Assembly (NCBI GenBank): GCA_027067575.1
Contig: JAMOVQ010000036.1
Span: 1-56,538 of the forward strand
Length of the DNA: 56,538 nt
From: Thermoanaerobaculia bacterium
GTDB lineage: Bacteria > Acidobacteriota > Thermoanaerobaculia > Thermoanaerobaculales > Sulfomarinibacteraceae
Direction of reading: 5' to 3'
Each line of letters opens with the position of its first letter. Within the stretch, counting starts at the first letter, position 1. This document shows, piece by piece, positions 26,611 through 35,655 of this stretch. The notes under the pieces are model-generated. The model was not told the DNA's origin. It did no database searches and saw only the letters and a program-made list of their open reading frames with translations. Position numbers and translations under genes: made by a program.

Positions 26611-28284
26611 TCAGGCATCGCCCGCGTCCTTGATGTACCACGCCGGTTGTGCACGAGTTCCCCGGTTCTCAATCTTCCCCGCCCGGCGGAGTTCCTGCAT
26701 CAGGTTATGGACCTTTCGGCGTTTCTGCTCCCCAGTCAGGCGATCCGGCAACTTCGGCAAGAGAAGCTGGTCCACATCCTTCCGATTCACCGGTTCATGC
26801 TCCCGAACCAGGGCAAGGATCAGGTCAAGGTAATACTGCTTGTCGAACCCCTTTTCACGGATGTGACGGCCGGCTTCGCCAGCCGCCTTCGCAACGATTC
26901 CGGCCACGATGAGGCGAGGATAACGCCCTTCGACCAAACCAGCCGCCTTCAGGCGGCGGTGGTCGTCGCGAGCGATTCGTTGCCCCTTCTGTACCCTGTC
27001 GAGGAGCATCACCTGCATGAGATCCAGGTCGGTTCGCTCCATCAGGAGACGCGTGTACCGTTCGTCCAGAATCCGGCCTGCAAGACTCACGCTCACCATG
27101 CCGGGTGTGCTCAGGTCGTAGTCCGGCAACGGAAACGAACGGCGCCGCTGCGTCTCGAACATCCGCTTGATGCCACCGCCCTGCGTGTCGATCAGGTTCA
27201 GCTCGACCATAGCGTCGGCCAGGAACGGGTTGCGGTAGATGGCCTGCGGTGCATCCTGCCGTATCACTATCTCAACATCTCCCGGCAGGAACTCTCCCAC
27301 GTTGGTCACGAGCACGCGATCGGGAAACTCCACGAGTGTGATGCGCGCATGCCGACGATAGTCCTGGTGTGCAATGGCGTTGTGGAGCGCCTCGCGAATC
27401 ACCCAGGGATCGTATTGTGTAATCTCCTGGGGAAAGAGCGTACCGCTCGGGAGTGCCCGCACCACGAGATTACGGATGCGCTGCATCACCCTGTCGCCCG
27501 CCAGCAGGAACGGTGGACCGATGTGCTCGTAATCGAGCTCCCGGTCCTCGGCATCCTTCAAGATCCACGAGATCTTCGCCACTGCAGGCGATAGCAGGGT
27601 CGCAGACTCGGGACGGCCGAGCAGGACGAGGGCGGTATGCGTGACTTCGCCCTGCCGGAGCACCCGCGCCTTGTTGAGAAAGGTCCGATCGTCCCAGGCG
27701 GCGACCTCCTTCGCCTGCGCCGGGTGCTTGACAATGAACTGGTTGCGCGCTGTGGCGATCGCCTCAGGATCGAGATCATCCAGTGAGGCCGCCGAACAAA
27801 CCTCGGCAGACCAGTCGCTTCCACGGGTCCAGATGGCGCGTTCCTTCTCGGGGTGGTTGTGTAGCATGGTCTTGCTCGAACCCACACGAATGTACGCTGT
27901 CCCATAGAACCTGACAGGCTCGCCGTTCGCCGGCCCGACCTCGAACAGCACGACACGGCCATCCGGATGACCGACCACGTGGGTTTCGATACCGGTGTTG
28001 GGTCGCAGACCTGCCGACAGCCACGGGAGCAGATCCTGGTTCCCCTTGCCCTTGACCCCAAACGGATCGAATCGGGTTCCGACCACATCGTGGCTCGCAT
28101 CGTCGATGCCGAAGATGAGATAACCGCGGGGCTGGCCCGCCAGGCAGGCGGAGTTGGCAAGGGCCGAGAGATATTCACCGATCTCCTGCGGGTTGTATCG
28201 CCTGCGCTTGAACTCGAACCACTCCGTCTCCACCGGCAGGGCACGCAGCCGGTCGATGAGCGCCACCAACGCCCGCTCCTTCAT
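26611..28284 (-). CDS. AlbA_2 (Schlafen-like) / HATPase_c_4 protein of the R-M operon
   Basis: 557 residues. The N-terminal AlbA_2 domain (about 15-140) has TEWFEFKRRRYNPQEIGEYL, NSACLAGQPRGYLIFGIDD and the GTAYIRVGSSK end. A RecG-like/HATPase_c_4 region follows (about 290-345: PWVIREALHNAIAHQDYRRH, VLVTNVGEFLPGD). A winged-helix end closes the protein (about 480-550: EPVNRKDVDQLLLPKLP ... RRAGKIENRG). Related proteins are common accessory genes of type I R-M loci, with proposed nucleic-acid binding and regulatory or nuclease roles; the function here is unknown. Its ATG overlaps the hsdS stop as ATGA. Confidence 0.85.
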   Translation of the reverse strand: MKERALVALIDRLRALPVETEWFEFKRRRYNPQEIGEYLSALANSACLAGQPRGYLIFGIDDASHDVVGTRFDPFGVKGKGNQDLLPWLSAGLRPNTGIETHVVGHPDGRVVLFEVGPANGEPVRFYGTAYIRVGSSKTMLHNHPEKERAIWTRGSDWSAEVCSAASLDDLDPEAIATARNQFIVKHPAQAKEVAAWDDRTFLNKARVLRQGEVTHTALVLLGRPESATLLSPAVAKISWILKDAEDRELDYEHIGPPFLLAGDRVMQRIRNLVVRALPSGTLFPQEITQYDPWVIREALHNAIAHQDYRRHARITLVEFPDRVLVTNVGEFLPGDVEIVIRQDAPQAIYRNPFLADAMVELNLIDTQGGGIKRMFETQRRRSFPLPDYDLSTPGMVSVSLAGRILDERYTRLLMERTDLDLMQVMLLDRVQKGQRIARDDHRRLKAAGLVEGRYPRLIVAGIVAKAAGEAGRHIREKGFDKQYYLDLILALVREHEPVNRKDVDQLLLPKLPDRLTGEQKRRKVHNLMQELRRAGKIENRGTRAQPAWYIKDAGDA

Positions 28285-29768
28285 GCCCTTGCCTCCTCGG
28301 AGTCGCGATTGGGGCCATCGGCCGGTTTCTCCGCAACGAGATCGTCTTCGATTCCATCCAGCGGCTCGGGTTCCTCGTCCTCCTCCGGCAACCGTGCCGC
28401 TACCTCGCGCACGTCAAGCTTGCCCGTGACCACATCAGAGATCAGGCGGGTGCGGAGCTCGTTGAGGAGGGTGATCTCCCGCTGGGTGGCGGTGATAGCG
28501 GTGTCTATCGTCCCAAGATTATCATCCAACCACGCAGCCACGGATTGTTGTTCGACCAGTGTGGGAAGTGGTATCCGCCAACTCCGCATCCTTTGTTGGG
28601 ATATCTTTGGCATTGTTCCGCTCGATCCCTGAGCGCTCTGCTCGATCTGGTTCCGACCAACCCGCGACAAGAGCAACTCCATTAGGAAGCGCGCATCGAT
28701 GAGTATATTTCGTAACCTCAGTCGATAAACTAAGTCGCACAGAATTGTACGGGGGCGCACACCTTCTGCGATGCAAACATCGCCAACGCGGTCAAGGGTG
28801 TTTGAACGTGTGATAAGCAGATCCCCGTTGGACAGTTCTATTCCGGGAGGTATCGAGGAACCAGTAGGAATCGGCTTGACAGCACCTGAATCGAATCGTC
28901 CGCGTCTTACGGCGGAAAGAGTGAGCACAACCCACTGAATTTCATCAATCTTACCTTCTGCGGCAACGGGACTCCAACCTTGGTCGATGCGGTCAATGCA
29001 CCGCGCCAATTGAACCACCTCCCAATGCTCCGGCACCTCGCCCAGCCACTCGACCCCCGAGTCCTTGTAGGCGGGGTAGGGCTTGCCGGTGCGGACATCG
29101 ATCCGGCCGGTGACGGCCTCGTGGATGAGCGCCTGCTTGTACTCCTCCAGCAGCTCGATCCGCCGCTTCCTGGCCCGGATGGAGCGCCGGATCCGCTGGT
29201 CCACGTAGTCGAGGAACCGGACGATGGCGACTTGCTCAGGAAGGGGGGGGAGGGGGAGCGCAAGGCGCTTCAGCTCCGACCCGTAGATGTGCGCCACCGT
29301 GAACCCTCGGCCCACGCACGCTTTCTGATGCCGTGAGGCAGGCGCATCCGCCACGAAACCAAGGAAGTGCGGGATCACCTCGATCGCAGGTCTAAGAACC
29401 AGAATGTCGCCGCCACAACAGGCGTCAGTCTCGATGAGATTTACGGCCGACCTGCCAATATCCTCTATCGTCTCGCCACTCGCGGCGAATAGCACATCGC
29501 CGTACCGAATCGGGGTGTATGCTGACGCTTGTTCCGGCGAAACGAAAGCTCCAGTCTTCCTGATGAAGAACTCGTATTTTGTGTAGAGGTCCCCGTAGCG
29601 AACACAAGGAATCCCGGACGAGACTTCGTCCTCCTTACTTCCTCCGTTTCCCTTGAAGATCTGACCGATGTGCCCGAGCGTAGTAACAGTCCAATGCGCC
29701 GGCACCTCCCCCAGCCACTCAACGCCGGAGTCCTTGTAGGCGGGGTAGGGTTTGAGGTCGGCGATCAT
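28281..29768 (-). CDS. hsdS: Type I restriction enzyme, S (specificity) subunit
   Basis: 495 residues in two similar halves. Each opens with nearly the same sequence (YPAYKDSGVEWLGEVP plus HW, about residues 8 and 229) followed by a target-recognition domain and a conserved helix (LPEQVAIVRFLDYVDQRIRR; LVEQQSVAAWLDDNLGTID). Each recognition domain reads one half of a bipartite DNA target; the target cannot be predicted here. The start overlaps the HerA stop and the end overlaps the AlbA_2 gene, both as ATGA. The internal DNA repeat (see repeats) gives a site for half-gene exchange. Confidence 0.95.
   Translation of the reverse strand: MIADLKPYPAYKDSGVEWLGEVPAHWTVTTLGHIGQIFKGNGGSKEDEVSSGIPCVRYGDLYTKYEFFIRKTGAFVSPEQASAYTPIRYGDVLFAASGETIEDIGRSAVNLIETDACCGGDILVLRPAIEVIPHFLGFVADAPASRHQKACVGRGFTVAHIYGSELKRLALPLPPLPEQVAIVRFLDYVDQRIRRSIRARKRRIELLEEYKQALIHEAVTGRIDVRTGKPYPAYKDSGVEWLGEVPEHWEVVQLARCIDRIDQGWSPVAAEGKIDEIQWVVLTLSAVRRGRFDSGAVKPIPTGSSIPPGIELSNGDLLITRSNTLDRVGDVCIAEGVRPRTILCDLVYRLRLRNILIDARFLMELLLSRVGRNQIEQSAQGSSGTMPKISQQRMRSWRIPLPTLVEQQSVAAWLDDNLGTIDTAITATQREITLLNELRTRLISDVVTGKLDVREVAARLPEEDEEPEPLDGIEDDLVAEKPADGPNRDSEEARA
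29032..29081 (-). repeat. hsdS internal repeat, second half
   Basis: 50 bp matching 29701-29750 at about 46 positions. It encodes the conserved opening of the second recognition half. Confidence 0.75.
29701..29750 (-). repeat. hsdS internal repeat, first half
   Basis: Partner of 29032-29081 at the 5' end of hsdS. Recombination between the two would delete one recognition domain in frame, and such repeats also allow domain swapping. Confidence 0.75.
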
Positions 29769-31855
29769 GCCTCCCCCTCGCTTCCACTCTCCGGCGCTTC
29801 CTGCCAGTGGTGGGCGACCCGTGCCCAGTCCACGTCCCTTGAGATCTTCTGTCCGTCTTCATCCTCACCGATCCACACACCCCAGAAATCTGGGTCGTCC
29901 GAGCGAGGCTGCTGCGACCTGGGGAGGTCGTTCATCCTGACGAGGACCGGAAGCTCTGATGCCCAGCCGAGCAGGATGGCAGTCTGCGAAGGTAAGGATG
30001 GGAGCTCCCGAAGCAGGCCTCTCAGGTTGTCCGGTACGAGGCGCCGGACAAGATCCTGATCCCGGTCGTTGCTGATCCGGTGGAGGAGAAAGGTGTTGCA
30101 TTGAGAAAGAACCGTGGGCGAAAGCTCCGACGGTCGTTGCGACGAGAGAACAAGGCCGAGTCCGAACTTCCTGCCTTCACGGGCAATGCGTTCGAACACC
30201 TGACAACAGATCGTCGCCGCGTCCTGGTTCTCCAGATCCTCCTTGTAGCGCTTGATGAACGTGTGCGCCTCTTCCATCACCAATACCGTTGGAAGCGTCA
30301 CTCCGTTGAGCTTGACGTAACGCTGAAGGGCCTCGAACGTCATACGGGCGATCACAGCCGTGACGACATGGACGACCTCGGTCGGCACCAGAGACAGATC
30401 GATCACCGACACGCAGCCGCTTTCAGCGTTGTTGCTTCCAATGTAGTCGGTGAGCCATTCATCCAGCGTGGTGTCGGACACACCGCCCAGGATCGGTTTC
30501 ATCCGGCTGTCAGTGAGCAGCGAACGAATCCTGACCAGCAACGTTTCAACGTATTCGGATACATTGAGCATCTCCGCAGCCGCCTCGACACTGCGAAGTA
30601 GCGATGCTCCCTCGAAAGGGCGCGGTGCGTCCACATCCGATGGAAGAATGTCGGCCTCGGCGCCCCCGAAGACAGAATATGCCTCGCTCGTCGTCGTCAG
30701 GAGATCCTGAACCTCCTGGCGAGTAAAGTCGTAATGTGGGTATTGCCCGCGGCGCGGAGCGCAAAGCTCCTCGAGCTTGTCGATGAGTGCTTGCAGCCTA
30801 GCCTGCTGGTCGCCAGCGAAAGAACTCAACTCATCTTCCAGCCCAATCTTCCACTTTTCCAATTTCTCGAAAAACGACTTCGGTTTCGGGAATGCCGCCC
30901 AAGGGCTGCCCGCGTTTTGCTCGATCCGAATAGTCGTCACGAGTGTGCGAAGGAACCGGCGCATCTCGTGGCTTGCATCTCCGGTGGGCGTTGTGTGGCC
31001 ATCGCGAACGAAACGGAGCGCGTGCATGAGAGTCGGCCGCTGCGTTTTCGCACTCGCCTGCGTGAAGGAGCACCACTCGGCGCTGTTCCAGAACCACAAC
31101 GGAACCTTGAGCGCCTTCTCGCCTTCGCCGGGGTTCACCTTGAAGATCCGTGCTTGGATTGTCGGATCGTTATTAGAGAAAGCCCGGGAGTACTCGCCGT
31201 TTGGGTCGAGCACAATAAACCGAGCGTTGGGCGTGCCGCCGCAGGTTTCCCTCGCCTGCTCCACACTCCACCGGATCAGTCCGGCAACCGAGCAGGACTT
31301 GCCACTGCCGGTATTGCCAAGAACAGCGAGATGACGCCCGAACAGCCGGTTCGGATCAACAAATACACGGGCATCGCCGGCAAGCGGACTCGTACCAATC
31401 TTGACCCGGCGCCCTTCGCCGGATTCGACGATCGAGCGGAGCTGCAGGTCTGTGGGCAGTACGACGGCGGCACCGACCGAGGGCAGCGCATCGGCGCCCC
31501 GGCGAAAGACGTAACCGTTTCCGTCACGAGCCGTTCGTAGGGTGCCCAATGGGTTGAGGCTGAGTCGGCGCAGCGGATACGGCAGATCCACCAGGCCGAA
31601 ATCCTGCATGCCCCGCCGCTTCGGAAATGGCGAGCGCTCGATCGTCATCCACTCGGTCTGGCCGACAAGAAAGCCATCGTCGACGGGGACGAGCAGGTAG
31701 CCGTTGACCCGGGGGAAGGGTCGAGGCCCGCCCGTATTCAGCGCGACAGAATCCGGCGCTGCGATATCGAGTCCCACCTTGACCTCGTCCGGCGAGACGA
31801 ATTCCACCGTGCCGATGCGCAGACTCTCCACCTGCTCGAAGGGAGTCTGGCTCAT
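29765..31855 (-). CDS. HerA-type hexameric ATPase (SIR2-HerA defence module)
   Basis: 696 residues. An N-terminal HAS-barrel-like part (to about 160) is followed by a DUF87/FtsK-HerA ATPase. Walker A is GNTGSGKS (180-187), followed by RFIVLDPNGEYSRAF. Walker B VLVMEEAHTF (about 528) and SSQRPSELSPTVLSQC with HRISNDRDQDLVRRLVP carry the family sensor/arginine-finger region. In SIR2-HerA (Nezha) phage defence, HerA assembles with a SIR2 NADase and controls it. Here it follows the SIR2 gene with an ATGA overlap, as expected, but precedes hsdS, also by ATGA. Confidence 0.93.
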   Translation of the reverse strand: MSQTPFEQVESLRIGTVEFVSPDEVKVGLDIAAPDSVALNTGGPRPFPRVNGYLLVPVDDGFLVGQTEWMTIERSPFPKRRGMQDFGLVDLPYPLRRLSLNPLGTLRTARDGNGYVFRRGADALPSVGAAVVLPTDLQLRSIVESGEGRRVKIGTSPLAGDARVFVDPNRLFGRHLAVLGNTGSGKSCSVAGLIRWSVEQARETCGGTPNARFIVLDPNGEYSRAFSNNDPTIQARIFKVNPGEGEKALKVPLWFWNSAEWCSFTQASAKTQRPTLMHALRFVRDGHTTPTGDASHEMRRFLRTLVTTIRIEQNAGSPWAAFPKPKSFFEKLEKWKIGLEDELSSFAGDQQARLQALIDKLEELCAPRRGQYPHYDFTRQEVQDLLTTTSEAYSVFGGAEADILPSDVDAPRPFEGASLLRSVEAAAEMLNVSEYVETLLVRIRSLLTDSRMKPILGGVSDTTLDEWLTDYIGSNNAESGCVSVIDLSLVPTEVVHVVTAVIARMTFEALQRYVKLNGVTLPTVLVMEEAHTFIKRYKEDLENQDAATICCQVFERIAREGRKFGLGLVLSSQRPSELSPTVLSQCNTFLLHRISNDRDQDLVRRLVPDNLRGLLRELPSLPSQTAILLGWASELPVLVRMNDLPRSQQPRSDDPDFWGVWIGEDEDGQKISRDVDWARVAHHWQEAPESGSEGEA

Positions 31856-33291
31856 GGTGTCGGCGTCCCCACTCCGGCGTCACTGCCGCCGGGCGTTTCT
31901 TCCTGGCCGTTACCAGCAGTCCACCTAGCCCTGAGCAGTTCCGCCATACGGAAGGTCGTCCGGTCGATTGCTGGCTTTGGAAGGTAGTGGTCTACCAGAC
32001 TCTTGAGGTTCCCGAGATGATCGCCCAACAGCAGCGTGATCTGCGCGTGTCGCCCAAGTGCATCGTACGTCCTCATGATCCGTCCGAGTGGGTCCCCATA
32101 CGAGATTACAACCAGGTGGGCCGACGGGATGGTCAGCATATCCTCGATGGCCCGGTTGATGTGCTCGTCGCCAAAGCTGTAGCCGTAGCAAACCACCGTG
32201 CTGTTCGGCCTGCAAATCGCTGCGGCAAAGTCACGAAACAATTCGACGTACGGATAGGCGGCGGTTTCCCGGTCCTTTGCTGCGTTCGGATAGATCATCA
32301 ATCGTCGGGCGCCCTCGGCATCAGCACCGGCGAGCTCAAGGAACGTCTTCGTGTCCGAAGCACCAAACGGGAGGCCAATCCGGCGAATCGCCCCCTCGCA
32401 GTCCACCCAGTCCACAGACCCGTGCAGTTTCGTGAAACGAGCAACACCTTCGAGATAGCGCGGCTCGCCGCGGATTCCCGGCGGGTTGTAATGAAGGTCA
32501 ACGTCGAGCCTCGACGAGCGAAACACCGGCGCCAACGTGCCCACGAATCGGTCGATCATCCGTAGCCCGGCAACATCGGCTCCCGCCTCGATGAAGCGAT
32601 CATAATTCGTCGTGAAGATGTGCAAACGCTCGCGCGTACCGGATCGGCTGGCGAAGCTCATCAGGAAGCTGACGAGATAGTTGAAAGCCAACTCGCGCTT
32701 GTCTGCCGGGGCCAAGAAAAGGTTTCTTTCTCCTTCGAGGATCGAATGTGCGAACGAGCGAAGGGCATTTTCCAAAGCCTTTCGCAGAGCTTTGACCTGC
32801 GAGTGCTCTTCGGCATCGTTCGGCTTGGTGGCAGCCATGATCTCCAAGCCACGGAGCAGCTCGTTGGCAGCGCGGATCTGGTCCTCGAAGTTTCCCCGGT
32901 CGCGCCCAGCGTGCTCGGCGATACGTTGCGCCTCCGCTGCGATCTCCTCGTTCAGCGTATCGAAAGTGATCGTGTCCATCCCCGGGAGTGAGTCCTCATT
33001 CGCAATTGCATGCACAGCATGAGTTAAGCCGGACCCGATCAGCGACGACAGATGTTCCGACTGAACGAGCGCCGTTAGCCATGGCTCAATCCTGGGACGC
33101 AGCTTCTCCGGTCCGAAGACCTCGTCAACTTTCGCCCAGGAACACGTCGAGTCCTCCGACAGCTTGAACGTTATGGTAGGTTCCTCGGATTGACCGTCAT
33201 CTTTCTTCAGGAAAACCGGAGACTGATCGTCGCGGGTTTTGAGGATTTGGCCTCCCGCGTTAAAAAACTCTTGAAGCTCCTCGGTGGTCAT
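31852..33291 (-). CDS. SIR2-family NADase (SIR2-HerA defence module)
   Basis: 479 residues. The SIR2 fold is divided: IGSGLTHAVH (Gly-rich NAD loop, about 85), FTTNYDRFIE (TTNYD at 227-231) and FTKLHGSVDW with the catalytic His at 290. CYGYSFGDEHINRAI follows near 390. Between the Gly-rich loop and TTNYD is a helical insertion (about 100-215). Defence SIR2 proteins of this kind usually deplete NAD+ on infection rather than deacetylate. The first 75 residues match no known domain to my eye. It overlaps hsdM upstream and herA downstream by 4 bp each. Confidence 0.9.
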   Translation of the reverse strand: MTTEELQEFFNAGGQILKTRDDQSPVFLKKDDGQSEEPTITFKLSEDSTCSWAKVDEVFGPEKLRPRIEPWLTALVQSEHLSSLIGSGLTHAVHAIANEDSLPGMDTITFDTLNEEIAAEAQRIAEHAGRDRGNFEDQIRAANELLRGLEIMAATKPNDAEEHSQVKALRKALENALRSFAHSILEGERNLFLAPADKRELAFNYLVSFLMSFASRSGTRERLHIFTTNYDRFIEAGADVAGLRMIDRFVGTLAPVFRSSRLDVDLHYNPPGIRGEPRYLEGVARFTKLHGSVDWVDCEGAIRRIGLPFGASDTKTFLELAGADAEGARRLMIYPNAAKDRETAAYPYVELFRDFAAAICRPNSTVVCYGYSFGDEHINRAIEDMLTIPSAHLVVISYGDPLGRIMRTYDALGRHAQITLLLGDHLGNLKSLVDHYLPKPAIDRTTFRMAELLRARWTAGNGQEETPGGSDAGVGTPTP

Positions 33292-35267
33292 GACTCACCT
33301 CCGCCGACAATCTCCCCAATCAGTCCCTCCATCTCCTTCTCCACCGCTAGGATGTCCGCACGGATCTCCTCCAGGCTCCGCATGGGCTTGGGCTTGTAGA
33401 AGTAGCGGGTGAAGCTGATCTCGTAGCCGATCTTGACCTTGTCCGGGTCGTACCAGGCGTCGGGGGCGTAGGGCAGGACCTCCCGCGTGAGGAAGGCGTC
33501 GATGCCGCCCTCTTCGAGGAGCGGTACCTGCTCGGTGTCCCGCAGCTCGGTGTCGGGCTCGTACTCGACGACGGCGGGCTTGCCGTTGATGGTCGTCGCG
33601 AACCGGCCGTGCAGGGGATCGGGCGCGGTGCCTTGCTTGTGGATCTTGCGGATCACCGGTGGCGCGTCCTCGGCACGCTCATGGGTCTCCTTGAGCTTCT
33701 TGATCTCGGCCGCCTTGTACGACCGTCCGGGGTCGATGCCCCTGAGACGCAGCGGACGCTCGACGGTCACCTTCCAGTAGCCGAATGCCTCGTTGGGGAA
33801 GATCTTGCTCTGCTCGGTCTCCTCGAAGGCAAGGAAAGTTTGGCAGATCCGCTCGATGTCCTCCTCCGAGAGCTCGCAGTTCTTCTTGCCGAGGTTCTTG
33901 CGCAGGGGTTTGAACCACTGCGTGGCGTCGATGAGCTGCACCTTGCCCCGCCGGTGCTCGGGCTTGCGGTTGGTGAGCACCCAGATGTAGGTGGCAATCC
34001 CGGTGTTGTAGAACATGTTGAGCGGCAGGGCGACGATGGCTTCGAGCCAGTCGTTCTCGATGATCCAGCGGCGGATGTTGCTCTCGCCCTGGCCGGCACC
34101 GCCGGTGAAGAGCGAGCTGCCGTTGTGGACCTCGGCGATCCGGCTTCCCAGCCTGGTGTTCCGCTTCATTTTGGAGAGCATGTTGGCCAGGAAGAGCATT
34201 TGTCCGTCGCTCGACCGGGTGACGAGCGACAGCTCCTCGCCCCTGTGTTGCACGATGAAGCGCGGGTCCTTGATACCCGACTTGCCGCCCATGCGCTCCA
34301 GGTCGCCCTTCCAGCTCTTGCCATACGGGGGGTTGGAGAGCATGAAATCAAATTCGTGGGCGGGAAAGGCGTCGTTCGAAAGGGTAGAAAACTCCGGGCC
34401 GCCGACGATGTTGTCCGCGTTGTGGCCCTCCCCTTTGAGCAACAGATCCGCCTTACAGATCGCGTAGGTCTCGGCGTTGATCTCCTGGCCGAAGAGATGG
34501 ACTGAGACCCTTTTCCCTCGCCGCCTGGCCAGATCCAGGAGGGTTTCCTCGGCGACCGTCAACATTCCGCCGGTTCCACAGGCGCCATCGTAGAGGAGGT
34601 ACGTTCCTGACTCGATCGTCCCGGCGATCGGTTCGAAGATCAACCTCGCCATGAGCTTCACGGCATCTCGAGGGGTCCAGTGTTCGCCCGCCTCCTCGTT
34701 GTTCTCCTCGTTGAAGCGACGGACAAGCTCCTCGAAGATCGTCCCCATCCCGTGGTTGTCCAACGCTGGGAGGCGAATCGAACCATCCTCGTCATAGACC
34801 GGTGTTGGCGCCAGATTGATCCTGGGATCGAGGAACTTCTCGATCAGGGTTCCGAGCGCATCGGCCTTGGAAAGACGTGGTACCTGGTGGAGAAACTCGA
34901 AGTTCTCGAGAATCACCTGAACGTTCGGAGAAAAGCCGTCCAGGTAGTCCCGAAAATCCGCCTTGAGCTGCTGGCGACTGGCCCGAGCGCGGAGATCGCG
35001 GAGCGTGAACTTCGACGTGTTGTAGAAGGCTTGACCTGCCGCTTTGCGCAGCGCCGCATCCTGCTGGATGATACCTGCGTCATCGAGAGAAGCCTTCATC
35101 TCCAGGACCTGTTTCTTTGTTGGTTCGAGGACCGCGTCAAGACGACGGATCACCGTCATCGGCAGGATGACATCGCGGTACTTCCCCCTGACGTAGAGGT
35201 CGCGAAGGACATCGTCCGCGATACCCCAAATGAAGTTCGTGATCCAGGTGACTTGAGATGTGTTCAT
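33288..35267 (-). CDS. hsdM: Type I restriction enzyme, M (N6-adenine methyltransferase) subunit
   Basis: 659 residues. N-terminal helical HsdM domain, then the methyltransferase: SAM-binding YDGACGTGGML (about 225) and catalytic NPPYGKSW (about 311). It modifies adenine in the target chosen by HsdS and protects host DNA. It is longer than the E. coli EcoKI subunit (about 529 residues), with a C-terminal extension (from about 480) typical of the larger HsdM group. ATG 35267 has GAGGGA 6 nt upstream; an earlier in-frame start at 35285 lacks one. It is the first gene of the operon, with a promoter-like pair at 35435-35463. Confidence 0.95.
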   Translation of the reverse strand: MNTSQVTWITNFIWGIADDVLRDLYVRGKYRDVILPMTVIRRLDAVLEPTKKQVLEMKASLDDAGIIQQDAALRKAAGQAFYNTSKFTLRDLRARASRQQLKADFRDYLDGFSPNVQVILENFEFLHQVPRLSKADALGTLIEKFLDPRINLAPTPVYDEDGSIRLPALDNHGMGTIFEELVRRFNEENNEEAGEHWTPRDAVKLMARLIFEPIAGTIESGTYLLYDGACGTGGMLTVAEETLLDLARRRGKRVSVHLFGQEINAETYAICKADLLLKGEGHNADNIVGGPEFSTLSNDAFPAHEFDFMLSNPPYGKSWKGDLERMGGKSGIKDPRFIVQHRGEELSLVTRSSDGQMLFLANMLSKMKRNTRLGSRIAEVHNGSSLFTGGAGQGESNIRRWIIENDWLEAIVALPLNMFYNTGIATYIWVLTNRKPEHRRGKVQLIDATQWFKPLRKNLGKKNCELSEEDIERICQTFLAFEETEQSKIFPNEAFGYWKVTVERPLRLRGIDPGRSYKAAEIKKLKETHERAEDAPPVIRKIHKQGTAPDPLHGRFATTINGKPAVVEYEPDTELRDTEQVPLLEEGGIDAFLTREVLPYAPDAWYDPDKVKIGYEISFTRYFYKPKPMRSLEEIRADILAVEKEMEGLIGEIVGGGES

Positions 35268-35434
35268 GTTGCGTCCCTCTTCCAAAGAAGTGACGTGCTC
35301 ATCCTTCCCTCGGCGGCACTGCCTTCCTCCCGCGTTGCCGGGACCTGTTGGGCTTGAAAGGACGACGACGGTATGAGGTCATGCCCTGCCCAGACGGGTC
35401 GACGATGGGAGAGGGCCGTGTGTCCATCGCGATC

Positions 35435-35463
35435 ATTGTAGGACCTTCTGCGTGGACAGTGAA
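35435..35463 (-). promoter_or_regulatory. Putative hsdM operon promoter
   Basis: Minus strand TTCACT (35458-35463), 17-bp spacer, TACAAT (35435-35440). It would give a leader of about 160 nt before hsdM and drive hsdM-SIR2-herA-hsdS-AlbA_2. Confidence 0.5.
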
Positions 35464-35642
35464 CCGCGGACCGGGGCCCGCTACGGTCCCGGCAGGGTCC
35501 AGCAGCCTGGGTCGTCGCTGGCGGGTACCGGTGGCGCGTGTTGCGTGCGGATTGGCCTTGCCCCAATCCGGTACGCAGGTCGGCTCGCTTCTATGGGACT
35601 TGCCCTGTGGAGAACCGCAGGGAACGGGAACGGACGGCTACT

Positions 35643-35655
35643 GTCCGCTGACATC
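35643..35655. repeat. Right 13-bp direct repeat flanking the island
   Basis: GTCCGCTGACATC, identical to 23283-23295 at the pgsA 3' end. The two copies are 12.36 kb apart and enclose only defence genes. Confidence 0.6.

Larger units (their letters stand above)
23283..35655. mobile_element. Defence island (type I R-M with SIR2-HerA) between 13-bp direct repeats
   Basis: About 12.4 kb bounded by perfect 13-bp repeats, one at the 3' end of pgsA. All six genes are defence-type and on the minus strand. Third-codon positions are visibly richer in A/T than in flanking genes, most clearly in the SIR2 and HerA genes. No integrase, transposase or tRNA lies inside, so the transfer route is unknown: either the recombinase was lost or acted in trans. 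The original downstream flank of pgsA would resume at 35656. Confidence 0.55.

Noticed and set aside
26274-26672. 132-codon minus-strand frame in the gap before hsdR
   Set aside because: No ribosome-binding site, mixed codon use, no domain, and overlap with the AlbA_2 3' end; the region looks regulatory.
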